From positions 544,945 through 608,944 of the forward strand of contig NZ_MBFM01000002.1 in NCBI RefSeq assembly GCF_001696715.1: a stretch of DNA of 64,000 bases. The letters run 5' to 3'. The translations under genes and the position numbers were made by a program. The first letter of the stretch is position 1. Each line of letters opens with the position of its first letter. Of this stretch, positions 34,872 to 47,565 are shown piece after piece. This stretch comes from Thauera phenolivorans. GTDB taxonomy: Bacteria > Pseudomonadota > Gammaproteobacteria > Burkholderiales > Rhodocyclaceae. The notes under the pieces are model-generated. The model was given only the letters and a program-made list of their open reading frames with translations, made no database searches and was not told where the DNA came from.

Positions 34872-37469
34872 TCAGACTTCCACCGTGTCCGCGACCGAGC
34901 GGAATTCCTCGATCTGGTCGAAGTTCATGTAGCGGTAGATGTCGCCGGCCTTCTTGTTCACCACTTCCACCTGCGCCATGTATTCCTGCACGGTCGGGAT
35001 CTTGCCCATCAGCGCGCACACCGCGGCCAGCTCGGCCGAGCCCAGATAGACGCGGGTGTCGATGCCGAGGCGGTTGGGGAAGTTGCGGGTCGAGGTCGAC
35101 ATCGCGGTGCTGCCCTTGCGGATCTGCGCCTGGTTGCCCATGCACAGCGAGCAGCCCGGCATCTCCATGCGGGCGCCGGACTTGCCGAGCACGCCGTAGT
35201 AGCCTTCCTCGTTGAGGATCATCGCGTCCATCTTGGTGGGCGGGGCGATCCACAGGCGGGTCGGAATGTCGGACTTGCCCTCGAGCACCTTGCCGGCGGC
35301 GCGGAAGTGGCCGATGTTGGTCATGCACGAGCCGATGAAGACTTCGTCGATCTTGTCGCCGGCGACTTCGGACAGCAGCTTGACGTCGTCCGGGTCGTTC
35401 GGGCAGGCGACGACCGGCTCCTTGATGTCGGCGAGGTCGATCTCGATGACCGCGGCGTAGTCGGCATCGGCGTCGCCCTTGAGCAGCTCGCCCTTGGCGA
35501 TCCACTCTTCCATCGCCTTGATGCGGCGCTTGAGGGTGCGGGCATCCTCGTAGCCGTTGGCGATCATCCACTTCATCAGGGTGATGTTCGAGTTCATGTA
35601 CTCGACGATCGGTTCCTTGTTGAGGTGGACCGTGCAGCCGGCGGCGGAGCGCTCGGCCGAGGCGTCGGTGAGCTCGAAAGCCTGTTCGACCTTGAGGTCC
35701 GGCAGGCCTTCGATCTCGAGGATGCGGCCCGAGAAGATGTTCTTCTTGCCCTTCTTCTCGACGGTGAGCAGGCCGGCCTTGATCGCGTACAGCGGGATCG
35801 CGTTGACCAGGTCACGCAGGGTGACGCCCGGCTGCATCGTGCCCTTGAAGCGCACCAGCACCGATTCCGGCATGTCGAGCGGCATCACGCCGGTCGCCGC
35901 GGCAAAGGCGACCAGGCCGGAGCCGGCCGGGAAGGAGATGCCGATCGGGAAGCGGGTGTGGCTGTCGCCGCCGGTGCCGACGGTGTCGGGCAGCAGCAGA
36001 CGGTTGAGCCAGGAGTGGATCACGCCGTCGCCCGGACGCAGCGAGACGCCGCCGCGGGTGCTGATGAAGCTCGGCAGCTCGCGGTGCATCTTGACGTCGA
36101 CCAGCTTCGGATAGGCGGCGGTATGGCAGAAGGACTGCATCACCAGGTCGGCGGAGAAGCCGAGACAGGCGAGGTCCTTGAGTTCGTCGCGGGTCATCGG
36201 GCCGGTGGTGTCCTGCGAGCCGACGGTGGTCATGCGCGGTTCGCAGTAGGTGCCCGGACGGACGCCCTGGCCTTCCGGCATGCCGCAGGCGCGGCCGACC
36301 ATCTTCTGCGCCAGCGAGAAGCCCTTGCCGGAATCGGCGGGCGCCTGCGGCAGGCGGAACAGGGTCGAGGGCGGCAGACCGAGCGCTTCGCGCGCCTTGG
36401 TGGTGAGGCCGCGGCCGATGATCAGCGGGATGCGGCCGCCGGCGCGCACTTCGTCGAGGATCACCAGGGTCTTGAGCTGGGATTCTGCGATCACTTCGCC
36501 GTTCTTGAGCGCGGTGACCTTGCCCGACTTGTCGTCGACCTGGAGCTCGATTTCGTCGCCCATCTCCATGTTGCCGGCGTCGATCTCGATCGGCAGCGCG
36601 CCGGCGTCTTCCATGGTGTTGAAGAAGATCGGGGCGATCTTGGAGCCGAGGCATACGCCGCCGAAGCGCTTGTTGGGGACGAAGGGGATGTCCTCGCCGG
36701 TGAACCACAGCACCGAGTTGGTGGCGGACTTGCGCGAGGAGCCGGTCCCCACGACGTCACCGACGTAGGCGACCAGGTTGCCCTTGGCACGCAGCTCCTC
36801 GAGGAACTTGACCGGGCCGCGCACGCCGGCTTCTTCCGGCTCGATGCCCGGACGCGGGTTCTTCAGCATCGCCAGCGCGTGCAGCGGGATGTCGGGGCGC
36901 GACCAGGCATCGGGGGCGGGCGAGAGGTCGTCGGTGTTGGTTTCGCCGGTGACCTTGAACACGGTGAGCTTCTGCGAGGCGGGGACTTCCGGGCGGCTGG
37001 TGAACCACTCGGCGTCGGCCCACGACTGCATGACGGCCTTGGCGTTGGCGTTGCCCTTCTCGGCCAGTTCCTTGACGTCGTGGAAATAGTCGAACATCAG
37101 CAGGGTCTTCTTGAGGCCCTCGGCGGCGATCTCGCCGAGCTCGGCGTCGCCCAGCAGGTCGATCATCGGCTTGATGTTGAAGCCGCCCAGCATGGTGCCG
37201 AGCAGTTCGGTGGCCTTCGCGCGCGACACCAGGCCGCAGCTTTCCTCGCCCTTGGCGACCTTGGCCAGGAATTCGGCCTTGACCTTGGCGGCGTCGTCCA
37301 CACCGGCCGGCACGCGGTAGGTCAGCAGCTCGACGAGGAAGTCCTCCTCGCCGGCGGGGGGGTTCTTAAGCAGTTCGACCAGCTCGGTGACCTGCTGCTT
37401 GCTCAGCGGCAGCGCAGGGATGCCGAGGGCGGCACGTTCGGCGACATGGGCACGGTAGGCTTCAAGCAC
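34872..37469 (-). CDS. acnB: Aconitate hydratase B / 2-methylisocitrate dehydratase
   Basis: An 865-aa enzyme of the AcnB type with the domain order HEAT-like (1-160), swivel (about 165-370) and the catalytic [4Fe-4S] domains. Cluster cysteines are in [17 protein letters not shown] and [11 protein letters not shown]. It interconverts citrate and isocitrate and can dehydrate 2-methylisocitrate. The start at 37469 follows a purine-rich leader. It is back to back with acnA, with two REP-like elements and a candidate operator between. Confidence 0.97.
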   Translation of the reverse strand: MLEAYRAHVAERAALGIPALPLSKQQVTELVELLKNPPAGEEDFLVELLTYRVPAGVDDAAKVKAEFLAKVAKGEESCGLVSRAKATELLGTMLGGFNIKPMIDLLGDAELGEIAAEGLKKTLLMFDYFHDVKELAEKGNANAKAVMQSWADAEWFTSRPEVPASQKLTVFKVTGETNTDDLSPAPDAWSRPDIPLHALAMLKNPRPGIEPEEAGVRGPVKFLEELRAKGNLVAYVGDVVGTGSSRKSATNSVLWFTGEDIPFVPNKRFGGVCLGSKIAPIFFNTMEDAGALPIEIDAGNMEMGDEIELQVDDKSGKVTALKNGEVIAESQLKTLVILDEVRAGGRIPLIIGRGLTTKAREALGLPPSTLFRLPQAPADSGKGFSLAQKMVGRACGMPEGQGVRPGTYCEPRMTTVGSQDTTGPMTRDELKDLACLGFSADLVMQSFCHTAAYPKLVDVKMHRELPSFISTRGGVSLRPGDGVIHSWLNRLLLPDTVGTGGDSHTRFPIGISFPAGSGLVAFAAATGVMPLDMPESVLVRFKGTMQPGVTLRDLVNAIPLYAIKAGLLTVEKKGKKNIFSGRILEIEGLPDLKVEQAFELTDASAERSAAGCTVHLNKEPIVEYMNSNITLMKWMIANGYEDARTLKRRIKAMEEWIAKGELLKGDADADYAAVIEIDLADIKEPVVACPNDPDDVKLLSEVAGDKIDEVFIGSCMTNIGHFRAAGKVLEGKSDIPTRLWIAPPTKMDAMILNEEGYYGVLGKSGARMEMPGCSLCMGNQAQIRKGSTAMSTSTRNFPNRLGIDTRVYLGSAELAAVCALMGKIPTVQEYMAQVEVVNKKAGDIYRYMNFDQIEEFRSVADTVEV

Positions 37470-37540
37470 GGTGACTTCCTCACTTGTTCGTGGCGGTGAT
37501 CAGGGCTCCCCACGGGGGTCTCCCGCGCGGATCGGGGCGA

Positions 37541-37561
37541 ATTATATGTCTTTTATAAGAC
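37541..37561 (-). promoter_or_regulatory. Candidate acnB promoter with palindromic operator
   Basis: On the minus strand a perfect -10 box TATAAT (37546-37541) lies about 72 bases before the acnB start. Just upstream of it, where a repressor would cover the spacer, is GTCTT-TTAT-AAGAC (37548-37561, plus strand). Similar GTCTTAT...ATAAGAC sites precede TCA genes in other betaproteobacteria as I recall; no regulator is assigned here. The -35 box is weak. Confidence 0.45.
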
Positions 37562-37657
37562 TTGCGGTGCAGCGCACCACCGATTCGCCAAAAAGCGGCA
37601 CAACAGCCGCGAATTCTACTCCCCGCGGCCCCGCGCAGCACGCGCCCGCGACGCCCC

Positions 37658-37737
37658 GTAGGAGGCCTGCCCTCAGGGCGATAGCAGCCGTCATCGCCAG
37701 CACAGCCGCCAAATCGCGCAGAGGGCTGCGCTCCTAC
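37658..37737. repeat. REP-like element, copy 1
   Basis: An 80-bp imperfect inverted repeat beginning GTAGGAGGCCTGCCCTCAGG and ending GAGGGCTGCGCTCCTAC. It pairs with itself to form a long hairpin. Copy 2 has the same length and ends. Confidence 0.8.
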
Positions 37738-37770
37738 CCCGCCACCCGCTACCCGCCACCGCCCTCCCGT

Positions 37771-37850
37771 GTAGGAGCCCTGCCCCCAGGGCGATAGCAG
37801 CCGCGTCGCCCGCACAAGCGCCGCCATCGCGCAGAGGGCTGCGCTCCTAC
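37771..37850. repeat. REP-like element, copy 2
   Basis: 80 bp, begins GTAGGAGCCCTGCCCCCAGG and ends GAGGGCTGCGCTCCTAC, in the same orientation as copy 1 and 33 bases from it. The centre is less conserved than the ends. The rest of 37470-37964 holds the acnB promoter region and the acnA leader, with no ORF I can support. Confidence 0.8.
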
Positions 37851-37964
37851 CGCGGCTTGCCGGGGGCGACGCGTCTCCCCGCGGGGAACGCTCGCGGTGG
37901 GGGCAAGTCGCATGTTTGTATGCTATTCCTTCCCTATCCCACCGGCAGAACAAGGAGAACGCAG

Positions 37965-40676
<2,712 letters not shown>

Positions 40677-40692
40677 TGAAGGGGGCCGGCTG

Positions 40693-40724
40693 GCGGCCCG
40701 CCGGACCGGATGTCGGCGGGCCGC
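40693..40724 (+). terminator. Hairpin after acnA
   Basis: GCGGCCCGCCG, 10-base loop, CGGCGGGCCGC: a perfect 11-bp GC stem 16 bases after the acnA stop. No T-tract follows. Confidence 0.55.
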
Positions 40725-40823
40725 GCAGCAGACCCCACAAGGCGCTTCAGCGGCGATCATTCGGGTCTCGGTTGTGACACGCATGTGCTACATTGACCGG
40801 GAGAGAAATCGCCAGGAAAAGCC

Positions 40824-41108
40824 ATGTCCACCACGACCATCCGCCTACCGGAAGAGCTCAAGGCCCGGGTCGCTGCGGCCGCAGCGCGGGCGGGCACAAG
40901 CGCGCACGGCTTCATCCTGGAGGCGATTGCCGAGAAGACGGCGCAAGCCGAGCGGCAAAACGCATTCGACGCTGAAGCCGATCAGCGGTACGCCACACTG
41001 ATCCAGCGTGGCGAAACGATCTCCTGGAGCGAAATGCGCCGCTACCTCGAGGCTCGCGTTCGCGGTGAAACCGCAGCGCGGCCCGCCGTGCGCAAGCCCA
41101 CCCCTTAG
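40824..41108 (+). CDS. Ribbon-helix-helix antitoxin (ParD/CopG-like)
   Basis: A 94-aa protein. The N-terminal RHH domain (STTTIRLPEELKARVAAAAA then GTSAHGFILEAIAEKT) binds DNA, and the C-terminal half should wrap the toxin. The ATG at 40824 was chosen by the MSTTTIRLPEE start typical of RHH antitoxins. It is followed after 2 bases by a RelE/ParE-like toxin, the standard order. Confidence 0.85.
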   Translation: MSTTTIRLPEELKARVAAAAARAGTSAHGFILEAIAEKTAQAERQNAFDAEADQRYATLIQRGETISWSEMRRYLEARVRGETAARPAVRKPTP

Positions 41109-41110
41109 GG

Positions 41111-41419
41111 ATGGCGACGATCGAACTGGCGCCCAAGGTGGCCGACGACTTCGACCGTATCCTCGATCACCTCGAGCGCCATCAGGCGCGAGATCCTGAG
41201 GGGCGCATCCGCGACATCATTGATGCCATCGACGTGCTGGCGCACAGCCCGCAGATCGGACGGCCAGTGCGCGCCGGCAAACGCGAACTGATCATCGGAC
41301 GGCGTGAACGTGGCTACGTTGCGCTGTATCGCTACGTTGAAGTGATCGACACCGTCTTCATTCTCGCCATCCGAAGCCAGCGCGAAGCCGGCTACCCGAG
41401 CCAGGCCCCGAATACCTGA
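41111..41419 (+). CDS. RelE/ParE family toxin
   Basis: A 102-aa protein with the ParE fold: an alpha-helical start (APKVADDFDRILDHLERH), a PQIGRPVRAGKRELIIG loop and the final strands YVALYRYVEVIDTVFILAIR followed by SQREAGY. ParE toxins poison gyrase and RelE cleaves mRNA on ribosomes; the sequence alone does not decide. Paired with the RHH antitoxin upstream. Confidence 0.85.
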   Translation: MATIELAPKVADDFDRILDHLERHQARDPEGRIRDIIDAIDVLAHSPQIGRPVRAGKRELIIGRRERGYVALYRYVEVIDTVFILAIRSQREAGYPSQAPNT

Positions 41420-41511
41420 AGCGCGTAGACATCGGCGCACCCGCTGGAGTTGGGCAAAGGGTGCGATTGGGGAAGCGGGCGAAATCCCGGAGCAATGCGC
41501 TGTCTGGCCGA

Positions 41512-42192
41512 CTAGGCGCCCGGCCCCGATGGCGGGTTGCGAAAGCGGATCCGGTCGGGCGAGGTGGCGCCGCCGGTCATGACGAAGCTCATCGCCTCGT
41601 CCATCGTCCAGTCGGTCGACACTACCTGCGACACCGGCACGATCTCGATGTAGCCCGAGGTGGGGTTGGGCGAGGTGGGCACGTACACAGCGGCGAGATC
41701 CTCGCCGCTGTGCTCGTCCTGGATCACCCGGGTGACGAAGCCCACCGCCTTCATCTCCGACGAGGGAAAGTTGATCAGCACCACCCGCTGCACCCCGGCG
41801 GGCTTTTCCTTGACCGCCGCGAGCAGGCGCTTGGTGCCGCCGTAGATCGCCGCCACCAGCGGGATGCTCTGCACCAGGCGCTCGAGCCAGCCGATGATGC
41901 GCTGCCCGATCACGTGCGAGGCGAACCAGCCGAGCACGTAGAACACCAGCAGGGTGAACACCGCCGCGAGCACCGACTGGAACACCGGCAGCAGCACGAA
42001 ATCGGCCATCTCCGGCCAGTTGCGCCGCAGGCCGCGCGCGATCGCCGCGACGCCGGGCGCGCCCAGCCGCGACAGCTGGGAGAAGATGAAGTCGAACACC
42101 AGCCAGGTCACCCACAGCGGCGCCGCGGTCAGCAGGCCGAGCAGCAGATAGCGGCGGGTGTGGCGGATCCGCACTTGGGTTTCGGGTTGCAT
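41512..42192 (-). CDS. DUF502 family membrane protein
   Basis: A 226-aa protein with two long hydrophobic segments (about 15-38 and 65-90) and the DUF502 core: IPLVAAIYGGTKRLLAAV, FPSSEMKAVGFVTR, and VYVPTSPNPTSGYIEIVP. The family is widespread in proteobacteria with no established role. The ATG at 42192 starts MQPETQVRIRHTRRYLLLGL, matching relatives; the longer frame is antisense noise. Confidence 0.88.
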   Translation of the reverse strand: MQPETQVRIRHTRRYLLLGLLTAAPLWVTWLVFDFIFSQLSRLGAPGVAAIARGLRRNWPEMADFVLLPVFQSVLAAVFTLLVFYVLGWFASHVIGQRIIGWLERLVQSIPLVAAIYGGTKRLLAAVKEKPAGVQRVVLINFPSSEMKAVGFVTRVIQDEHSGEDLAAVYVPTSPNPTSGYIEIVPVSQVVSTDWTMDEAMSFVMTGGATSPDRIRFRNPPSGPGA

Positions 42193-42329
42193 GGCGGGCA
42201 GGCGAGAGTTCGAACCGGCCGAGCATACCGCATCGACATGGCGCCGCCACGAACAGCGCTGCGCCGGCGACCGAAGGACGCGGCACAATGGCGGCCTCCG
42301 CACCCCTCCCCGATCGCCCCCCACCTTCC

Positions 42330-42719
42330 ATGAAGCCCGCCCCCTGTCCCTGCGGCACCGGCAAGCCCTTCGACCAGTGCTGCGGCCCGGCGCTCGCCGG
42401 CGCCCGCCCGGCGGCCGACGCCGCTGCGCTGATGCGTTCGCGCTATACCGCGTTCACCCTCGGCGACGCCGCCTACCTCCTCGCCACCTGGCACCCTTCG
42501 ACCCGGCCCGCCGAGCTCGCGCTCGACGAGGAGCCGCGGCCGAAGTGGATCGGCCTCCGGCTGAAGGCGCACGCGAAGCGGGACGCGACGCAAGCCACCG
42601 TCGAGTTTGTCGCCCGCTACCGCATCGGCGGCCGCGCCCATCGCCTGCACGAGACGAGCCGCTTCGTGTGCGAGGACGGCCGCTGGTATTACGTCGACGG
42701 CGACATCCACGCGGACTGA
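42330..42719 (+). CDS. YchJ family protein with N-terminal SEC-C zinc motif
   Basis: A 129-aa protein. The SEC-C motif CPCGTGKPFDQCCG at the N-terminus binds zinc; the rest is the NTF2-like YchJ domain (LMRSRYTAFTLGDAAYLLAT; RFVCEDGRWYYVDGD). The function is unknown. ATG 42330 is used because relatives begin two or three residues before the CPCG. The gene is convergent with the CcdA-like fusion gene. Confidence 0.88.
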   Translation: MKPAPCPCGTGKPFDQCCGPALAGARPAADAAALMRSRYTAFTLGDAAYLLATWHPSTRPAELALDEEPRPKWIGLRLKAHAKRDATQATVEFVARYRIGGRAHRLHETSRFVCEDGRWYYVDGDIHAD

Positions 42720-42747
42720 CGCCGCCGCGCGGCCCCGCCCGCAGGAC

Positions 42748-43926
42748 TCAGCCGAGGGCGAGCCACTGCGGCCGGAACAGCATCGCCAGGCCGATGGCGA
42801 GCAGCAGCACCCCGCCGAGCAGGCGCGAGGCCCGGGTCAGCCGCGCCGAGGCGCCGGTGATGCGCAGGGTCGTCATCGCGATCATGAACACCAGCAAGTC
42901 GTCGAGCATGAAGACGAAGACGTAGAGCGCGAGGTAGGCGTAGTGCTGCCAGGCCGGCAGCGCGCTCATCGTCAGCATCTGCGCATACACCGCGGGCAGG
43001 CCCGCCGAACACAATAGTTCGACCAGGTTCACCGCCACCGCGAGGCCGACGATGCCGGCGAGCGCGAGCAGCAGGCCGGGCTGACCCGCCGCGGCACGCA
43101 GTCGCGCGAACACCGCCCGCCGCCGCTCGGGCGCTGTGACCTCGCACACCATCGCCGGGTTGCGCAGCCACTCGCGCAGGTAGTGTGCACCGGCGAGGAG
43201 CGCCACCAGCGCGACCGCCAGCCGCACCCATTGCGACATGCCGAGCAGCAGCAGCGCGTTGAGCCAGGCCGCCATGAACCCGTAGTAGACCGCCGCCGAG
43301 GCGAGGATGAAGGCGCCGCCCAGGATCCAGCGCCGCGCGGCGTCCTGCATCGGCAGCAGGAGGCCGAGCAGGAAGACGAGCACCCACATCGCGCAGGGGT
43401 TGAAGCCGTCGAGGGCGCCGAGCACCACGGTGAGCAGCGGCAGCGACAGGTTGGCGAGCTCGACCTCGCCGAACAGCGGCAGGCTGACGCGGCTGCGCAC
43501 CGGCGCCGTGGCGGCGCCGACATCCCCTTCCGTGCCGCCCTCCGCAGCCAGACCCGCGACGAGGTCCTCGCAACCGTCGCGGCGGCAAGCGGCGATCGCC
43601 TCGGCGTAGGCGGCACCCACGCCCCCGGCATCGTCGAAGCCGATGAAGCCGCGGCTGCCGATCAGCACCAGCGGCACCGCCGGCCGTTCGATGCCGAACA
43701 GCGCGACCAGCGCGGCAAAGCGCTGGCGTGCGGCTTCGTCGCCATCGATCTCGTGGCGGCGCAGCACGACGTCGACGCCCTGCCCCACCTGACGCTCGAG
43801 TTCGGCGGCGGCGAGCGCGCAGTGCGGACAGCCCTCGCGCTCGAACAGATGCACCGCCACTTCCGCCGCCGCTGCCGGCACGGACAGGCAGCTCAACAGG
43901 AAGACGAGCGCACGCAGCCAGGTCAT
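42748..43926 (-). CDS. Thioredoxin-like / CcdA-type membrane redox protein
   Basis: A 392-aa protein. A signal peptide (1-21) is followed by a periplasmic glutaredoxin-like domain with CPHC (about residue 33), then a C-terminal domain of at least six membrane segments. Its TM1 has DGFNPCAMWVLVFLLGLLLP and a later TM has NLVELLCSAGLPA, the paired cysteines of CcdA/DsbD carriers. It would pass electrons across the membrane to periplasmic thiols. The order (thioredoxin-fold first, transporter last) differs from DsbD, which has a third domain. The partner is unknown. Confidence 0.82.
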   Translation of the reverse strand: MTWLRALVFLLSCLSVPAAAAEVAVHLFEREGCPHCALAAAELERQVGQGVDVVLRRHEIDGDEAARQRFAALVALFGIERPAVPLVLIGSRGFIGFDDAGGVGAAYAEAIAACRRDGCEDLVAGLAAEGGTEGDVGAATAPVRSRVSLPLFGEVELANLSLPLLTVVLGALDGFNPCAMWVLVFLLGLLLPMQDAARRWILGGAFILASAAVYYGFMAAWLNALLLLGMSQWVRLAVALVALLAGAHYLREWLRNPAMVCEVTAPERRRAVFARLRAAAGQPGLLLALAGIVGLAVAVNLVELLCSAGLPAVYAQMLTMSALPAWQHYAYLALYVFVFMLDDLLVFMIAMTTLRITGASARLTRASRLLGGVLLLAIGLAMLFRPQWLALG

Positions 43927-44009
43927 GGAGACAGCATAGGCCGCACCGGCGCGTCGGGCGTTGACCACGGGCAATGGCGGCCCGGCCCGCGGCCGGCGCG
44001 ACGCGGGGT

Positions 44010-44231
44010 TCAGGTTTGGGCGGCGACCAGCACGATGTCCTGGTCGCCGAAGCGGACCCGCTGCCCGGCGCGCAACTTGGCGCGCTTGCGGTTCTCCGGG
44101 CGACCATCGACCCGCACCTGGCCGGACTCCACCGCGGCATGGGCGGCGCCGCCCGAATCCACCAAGCCGCAGGCCTTCAGCAGCTGGTCGAGCTGGATGT
44201 GGTCGCCGCGCACGGCAAAGGTGATCGTCAT
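44010..44231 (-). CDS. S4-domain RNA-binding protein (YbcJ-like)
   Basis: A 73-aa protein that is one S4 domain: IQLDQLLKACGLVDSGGAAH, then VDGRPENRKRAKLRAGQRV, ending in a hydrophobic strand. The RNA target is unknown. The ATG at 44231 gives the usual short N-terminus. Confidence 0.88.
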   Translation of the reverse strand: MTITFAVRGDHIQLDQLLKACGLVDSGGAAHAAVESGQVRVDGRPENRKRAKLRAGQRVRFGDQDIVLVAAQT

Positions 44232-44314
44232 CGTCTTGCTCCCGCAGGCGGCACCCGGCAAAGGGCGCCGCGGCCATGTCAGAATTACGGGATTGTCTCC
44301 CGCCACCCGCCAAG

Positions 44315-45196
44315 ATGAACAGCCCGTACCCTTTCGCCGCTGACGACGACCTCCTTGCCCGGGCCGACCGGGTGACCACCCTTGCGCTGGAGAGCGGCGC
44401 GCTGCAGCCGATCCGCACCGAGTGCACCGAGCTCAGCGAGGCGGGCCTGCCCTTTTCTGTACGCTGGATCTCGTCGCTCGCGCTCAAGGAGCAGGCGCGG
44501 GTCGACACCGTGATCCGGCGCGACCCGGCCTTCAATCCCTTCCTCCCGCCCGAGCCGGCGCTGACCGTGGCCGAACTCGGCACCGACCACCTCGTGGTGC
44601 TCAACAAGTTCCCGGTGATCGCGCGCCACCTGCTGATCGTCACCCGCCGTTACGAGGCGCAGACGGCGCCGCTCACCGCCGCCGACTTCGACGCGCTCGC
44701 GGCGGTGATCCGCTGCCACGGCGGGCTCGGCTTCTACAACGGCGGCACCGAGGCCGGCGCCAGCCAGGCCCACAAACACCTGCAGTGGGTGCCCGACCAT
44801 GGCCTGGGTGCGCTCGCCGCCAGTCTGCCCGACGTGCGCGAGGGCGAGGTGGTGAGCAGCGCGCTGCTGCCCTGGCGCCACGCCCTGGTCCGCCTGCCGC
44901 GCGCGTGGCCATCCGCCGAGGCGGGCGGCGCGATGCTGGCGGACGCCTTCGCCGCCGCCTGCGCGCGCGTCGGGCTGCCGCCTGCGGCCGACCCGATGCC
45001 CCCCTACAACCTGCTGGTGATCCGTGACTGGCTGCTGCTGGTACCGCGTCGCTGCGAGAAGTGGACCGACGTCTCGGTCAATTCGCTCGGCTTCGCCGGC
45101 TCGCTTTTCGCGCGCAACTGCGGCCAGATCGAGCGCATCCGCGCCGCCGGCCCGCTCGCGGTACTGGCGGCGGTCTGCTTCCCCGCGAACGGGTAA
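44315..45196 (+). CDS. ATP adenylyltransferase (Ap4A phosphorylase)
   Basis: A 293-aa HIT-superfamily enzyme. The GASQAHKHLQWVP segment carries the catalytic His triad, preceded by LVVLNKFPVIARHLLIVTR, with a C-terminal domain (MPPYNLLVIRDWLLLVPR). It cleaves diadenosine tetraphosphate with phosphate to ADP and ATP. ATG 44315 (MNSPYPF) is a more likely start than the earlier one at 44276. Confidence 0.9.
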   Translation: MNSPYPFAADDDLLARADRVTTLALESGALQPIRTECTELSEAGLPFSVRWISSLALKEQARVDTVIRRDPAFNPFLPPEPALTVAELGTDHLVVLNKFPVIARHLLIVTRRYEAQTAPLTAADFDALAAVIRCHGGLGFYNGGTEAGASQAHKHLQWVPDHGLGALAASLPDVREGEVVSSALLPWRHALVRLPRAWPSAEAGGAMLADAFAAACARVGLPPAADPMPPYNLLVIRDWLLLVPRRCEKWTDVSVNSLGFAGSLFARNCGQIERIRAAGPLAVLAAVCFPANG

Positions 45197-45211
45197 GGGG
45201 ATCGGCCCCGC

Positions 45212-45571
45212 TCAGGCGGCGTGCGGCAGCGAAAAGTCGGGCAAGGGCGGCAGGCCGATCGTCGCCCGCAACTCGTCGCACTTGGGATTGGGACTGCCGT
45301 CCTCGAAATAGACCGGAAACTCGCGGCAGGGCGTCGGCCGGTTCTCGTAGATCGTGCACGCGACCTGCTCGCCCACCGTGCCGGAGAGCGCGCTGCAGCG
45401 GCGCGGCACCGCGTTGCTGCCCTTCATGCAGCTCATGTGGTGATTGAGCTTCTCGGTCATCGCGGTCGGCACGAAGCCGCCGGGCACCTCGTCGATCTCG
45501 CCCCAGTAGAAGGAGATGCGGAAGTGGGTGCAGCAGATGCCGCAATCGAGGCAGGGGTTGAAGTCTTCCAT
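45212..45571 (-). CDS. YkgJ family cysteine-cluster protein
   Basis: A 119-aa protein. It begins with the zinc/iron-binding pattern CLDCGICC, then CSALSGTVGEQVACTIYENR and PTPCREFPVYF. The eight-cysteine arrangement is that of the YkgJ (PF03692) family. The function is unknown. A second, divergent copy is at 45808-46140. Confidence 0.88.
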   Translation of the reverse strand: MEDFNPCLDCGICCTHFRISFYWGEIDEVPGGFVPTAMTEKLNHHMSCMKGSNAVPRRCSALSGTVGEQVACTIYENRPTPCREFPVYFEDGSPNPKCDELRATIGLPPLPDFSLPHAA

Positions 45572-45807
45572 CGCGTGTTCCGTCGCGGGCTATGGGGGTG
45601 GCAGAGGGGCGCACCACCGGGCCGACCACGCACGTTGCGCTCGCGGAACCTGCACCGTAAAAACCCGGTGCGGTCAGGAAGATTCAAGGGCGGTCGATCG
45701 ACCTCGGCGCGCGGATTCTAGCGATCTGTCGCGCGCGCGCAAGAGGCGATTTAAAACTTTATGGATCAGTGACTTGCGGAAATATTCGGAGGAATGAAAA
45801 ACGCCGC
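45572..45807. other. Intergenic region between the two YkgJ genes
   Basis: 236 bases. The right end holds the terminator of the 45808 gene; the rest has no supported gene. The AT-rich stretch at 45751-45790 could carry the promoter for the 45571 gene. Confidence 0.4.
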
Positions 45808-45818
45808 TCAGAGCGGTG
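45796..45818 (-). terminator. Rho-independent terminator overlapping the end of the second YkgJ gene
   Basis: Minus strand: CACCGCT-CTG-AGCGGCG stem followed by TTTTT. The TGA stop (45810-45808) lies in the loop and stem. Confidence 0.65.
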
Positions 45819-46129
45819 CCAGCCCCTGCCTGCGCCGGGCGCGGGCGCAGGCGTCGTCGCCGATGCCGAGCGGCGCATAGGGCGCGAACTCCTGGCACGG
45901 CGAAGGCCTCCCAGCATAGATCGTGCACCGCACCGAGCGGCCGATCTCACCCGCCAGCGCGACGCAGCGCGCGGGCGCCGCGTCGGTGCCGCGCATCCGC
46001 ACCAGGGTGGCGGTCACCGGCACGGTGAGCGCGTCCGGTACGCCGCCCGGCGTGGCGCTCGCCAGCTCCGAGCGGTGGAAGTCCACGCGGAAGGCGGCGC
46101 AGCATGCGCCGCACCGGGTGCAGGGGTCT

Positions 46130-46140
<11 letters not shown>
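45808..46140 (-). CDS. YkgJ family cysteine-cluster protein (second copy)
   Basis: A 110-aa protein with CTRCGACCAAFRVDFH at the start, ARCVALAGEIGRSVRCTIY in the middle and PCQEFAPY, the same cysteine layout as the other copy. Its start overlaps the SEC-C protein gene by 11 bases, so the two are coupled. Unknown function. Confidence 0.88.
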
Positions 46141-46860
<720 letters not shown>

Positions 46861-46864
<4 letters not shown>

Positions 46865-47553
46865 GCTTGTTCTCCGGAAGGGGATGCAGCGAGTTCGGTG
46901 ACGACACGGTACAGCAGCTGGTCGGAATCGCGGTACTTGCGCTCGAAGGGCGTCAGCGGCGCGGGCGCCTCGAAGGTTTCCCAGGGAACCGGCGCGCCGA
47001 GGATGCGGCCGAGGGCGAAGGCGAATTCCTCCGCATAGACGCGCCAGTTGGTGCGGCATTCGAGCACGCCGCCCAGCCGCACCACGAACGGGAACACCGG
47101 ATGCGCATGCCAGCGCCGGGTGACGTGGCCGATCTTCGGCCACGGGTTCGGGTACAGGATGTAGTGGCGCGCCAGGCGCAGCCCCGCCTCGTCGAGCAGG
47201 CGCCAGAAATCGACCAGATCGGCACGCACGAACACCATGTTGGTCGGCATCAGCGCAGCAGGATAGGGCTTGCGCCGCGCGAGGCGGTCAGCCGACTGGT
47301 CGACGCCGATCACCCAGTGGTCGGGATGGGCGCGCGCGAGCTGAATCGTGCTGTGGCCGACGCCGCAGCCGGCGTCGAGGATCAGCGGCGCGCCCGGCGG
47401 GCGGCCGGCGAGGGCGGCCTCGAGGGCGGCGCGGTTGTAGTCGGCGAAGGGCTTGCGGAAGGGCTCGGCAAGGTGCTTGTCGACCAGCCGGGCGAGATTC
47501 TCGTGGATGCCCTGCTGGGCGCTCTCGGGAATGCGGGAATTGGCGTAGCTCAT
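46861..47553 (-). CDS. TrmB-like SAM-dependent tRNA methyltransferase
   Basis: A 230-aa class I methyltransferase. The SAM site is LILDAGCGVGHSTIQLAR, and YPNPWPKIGHVTRRW stands where TrmB has its D-P-W-P-K-K-R-H-H-K-R-R block. The altered block and the N-terminus (ANSRIPESAQQGIHENLARL) suggest a TrmB paralogue rather than the canonical m7G46 enzyme. Operon with the SEC-C and YkgJ proteins and next to dusC. Confidence 0.78.
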
Positions 47554-47565
47554 TACGGGAATTCC

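Noticed and set aside
34485..37499. 1004-codon plus-strand open frame over acnB
   Set aside because: Antisense shadow of acnB; composition typical of a frame opposite a GC-rich gene.
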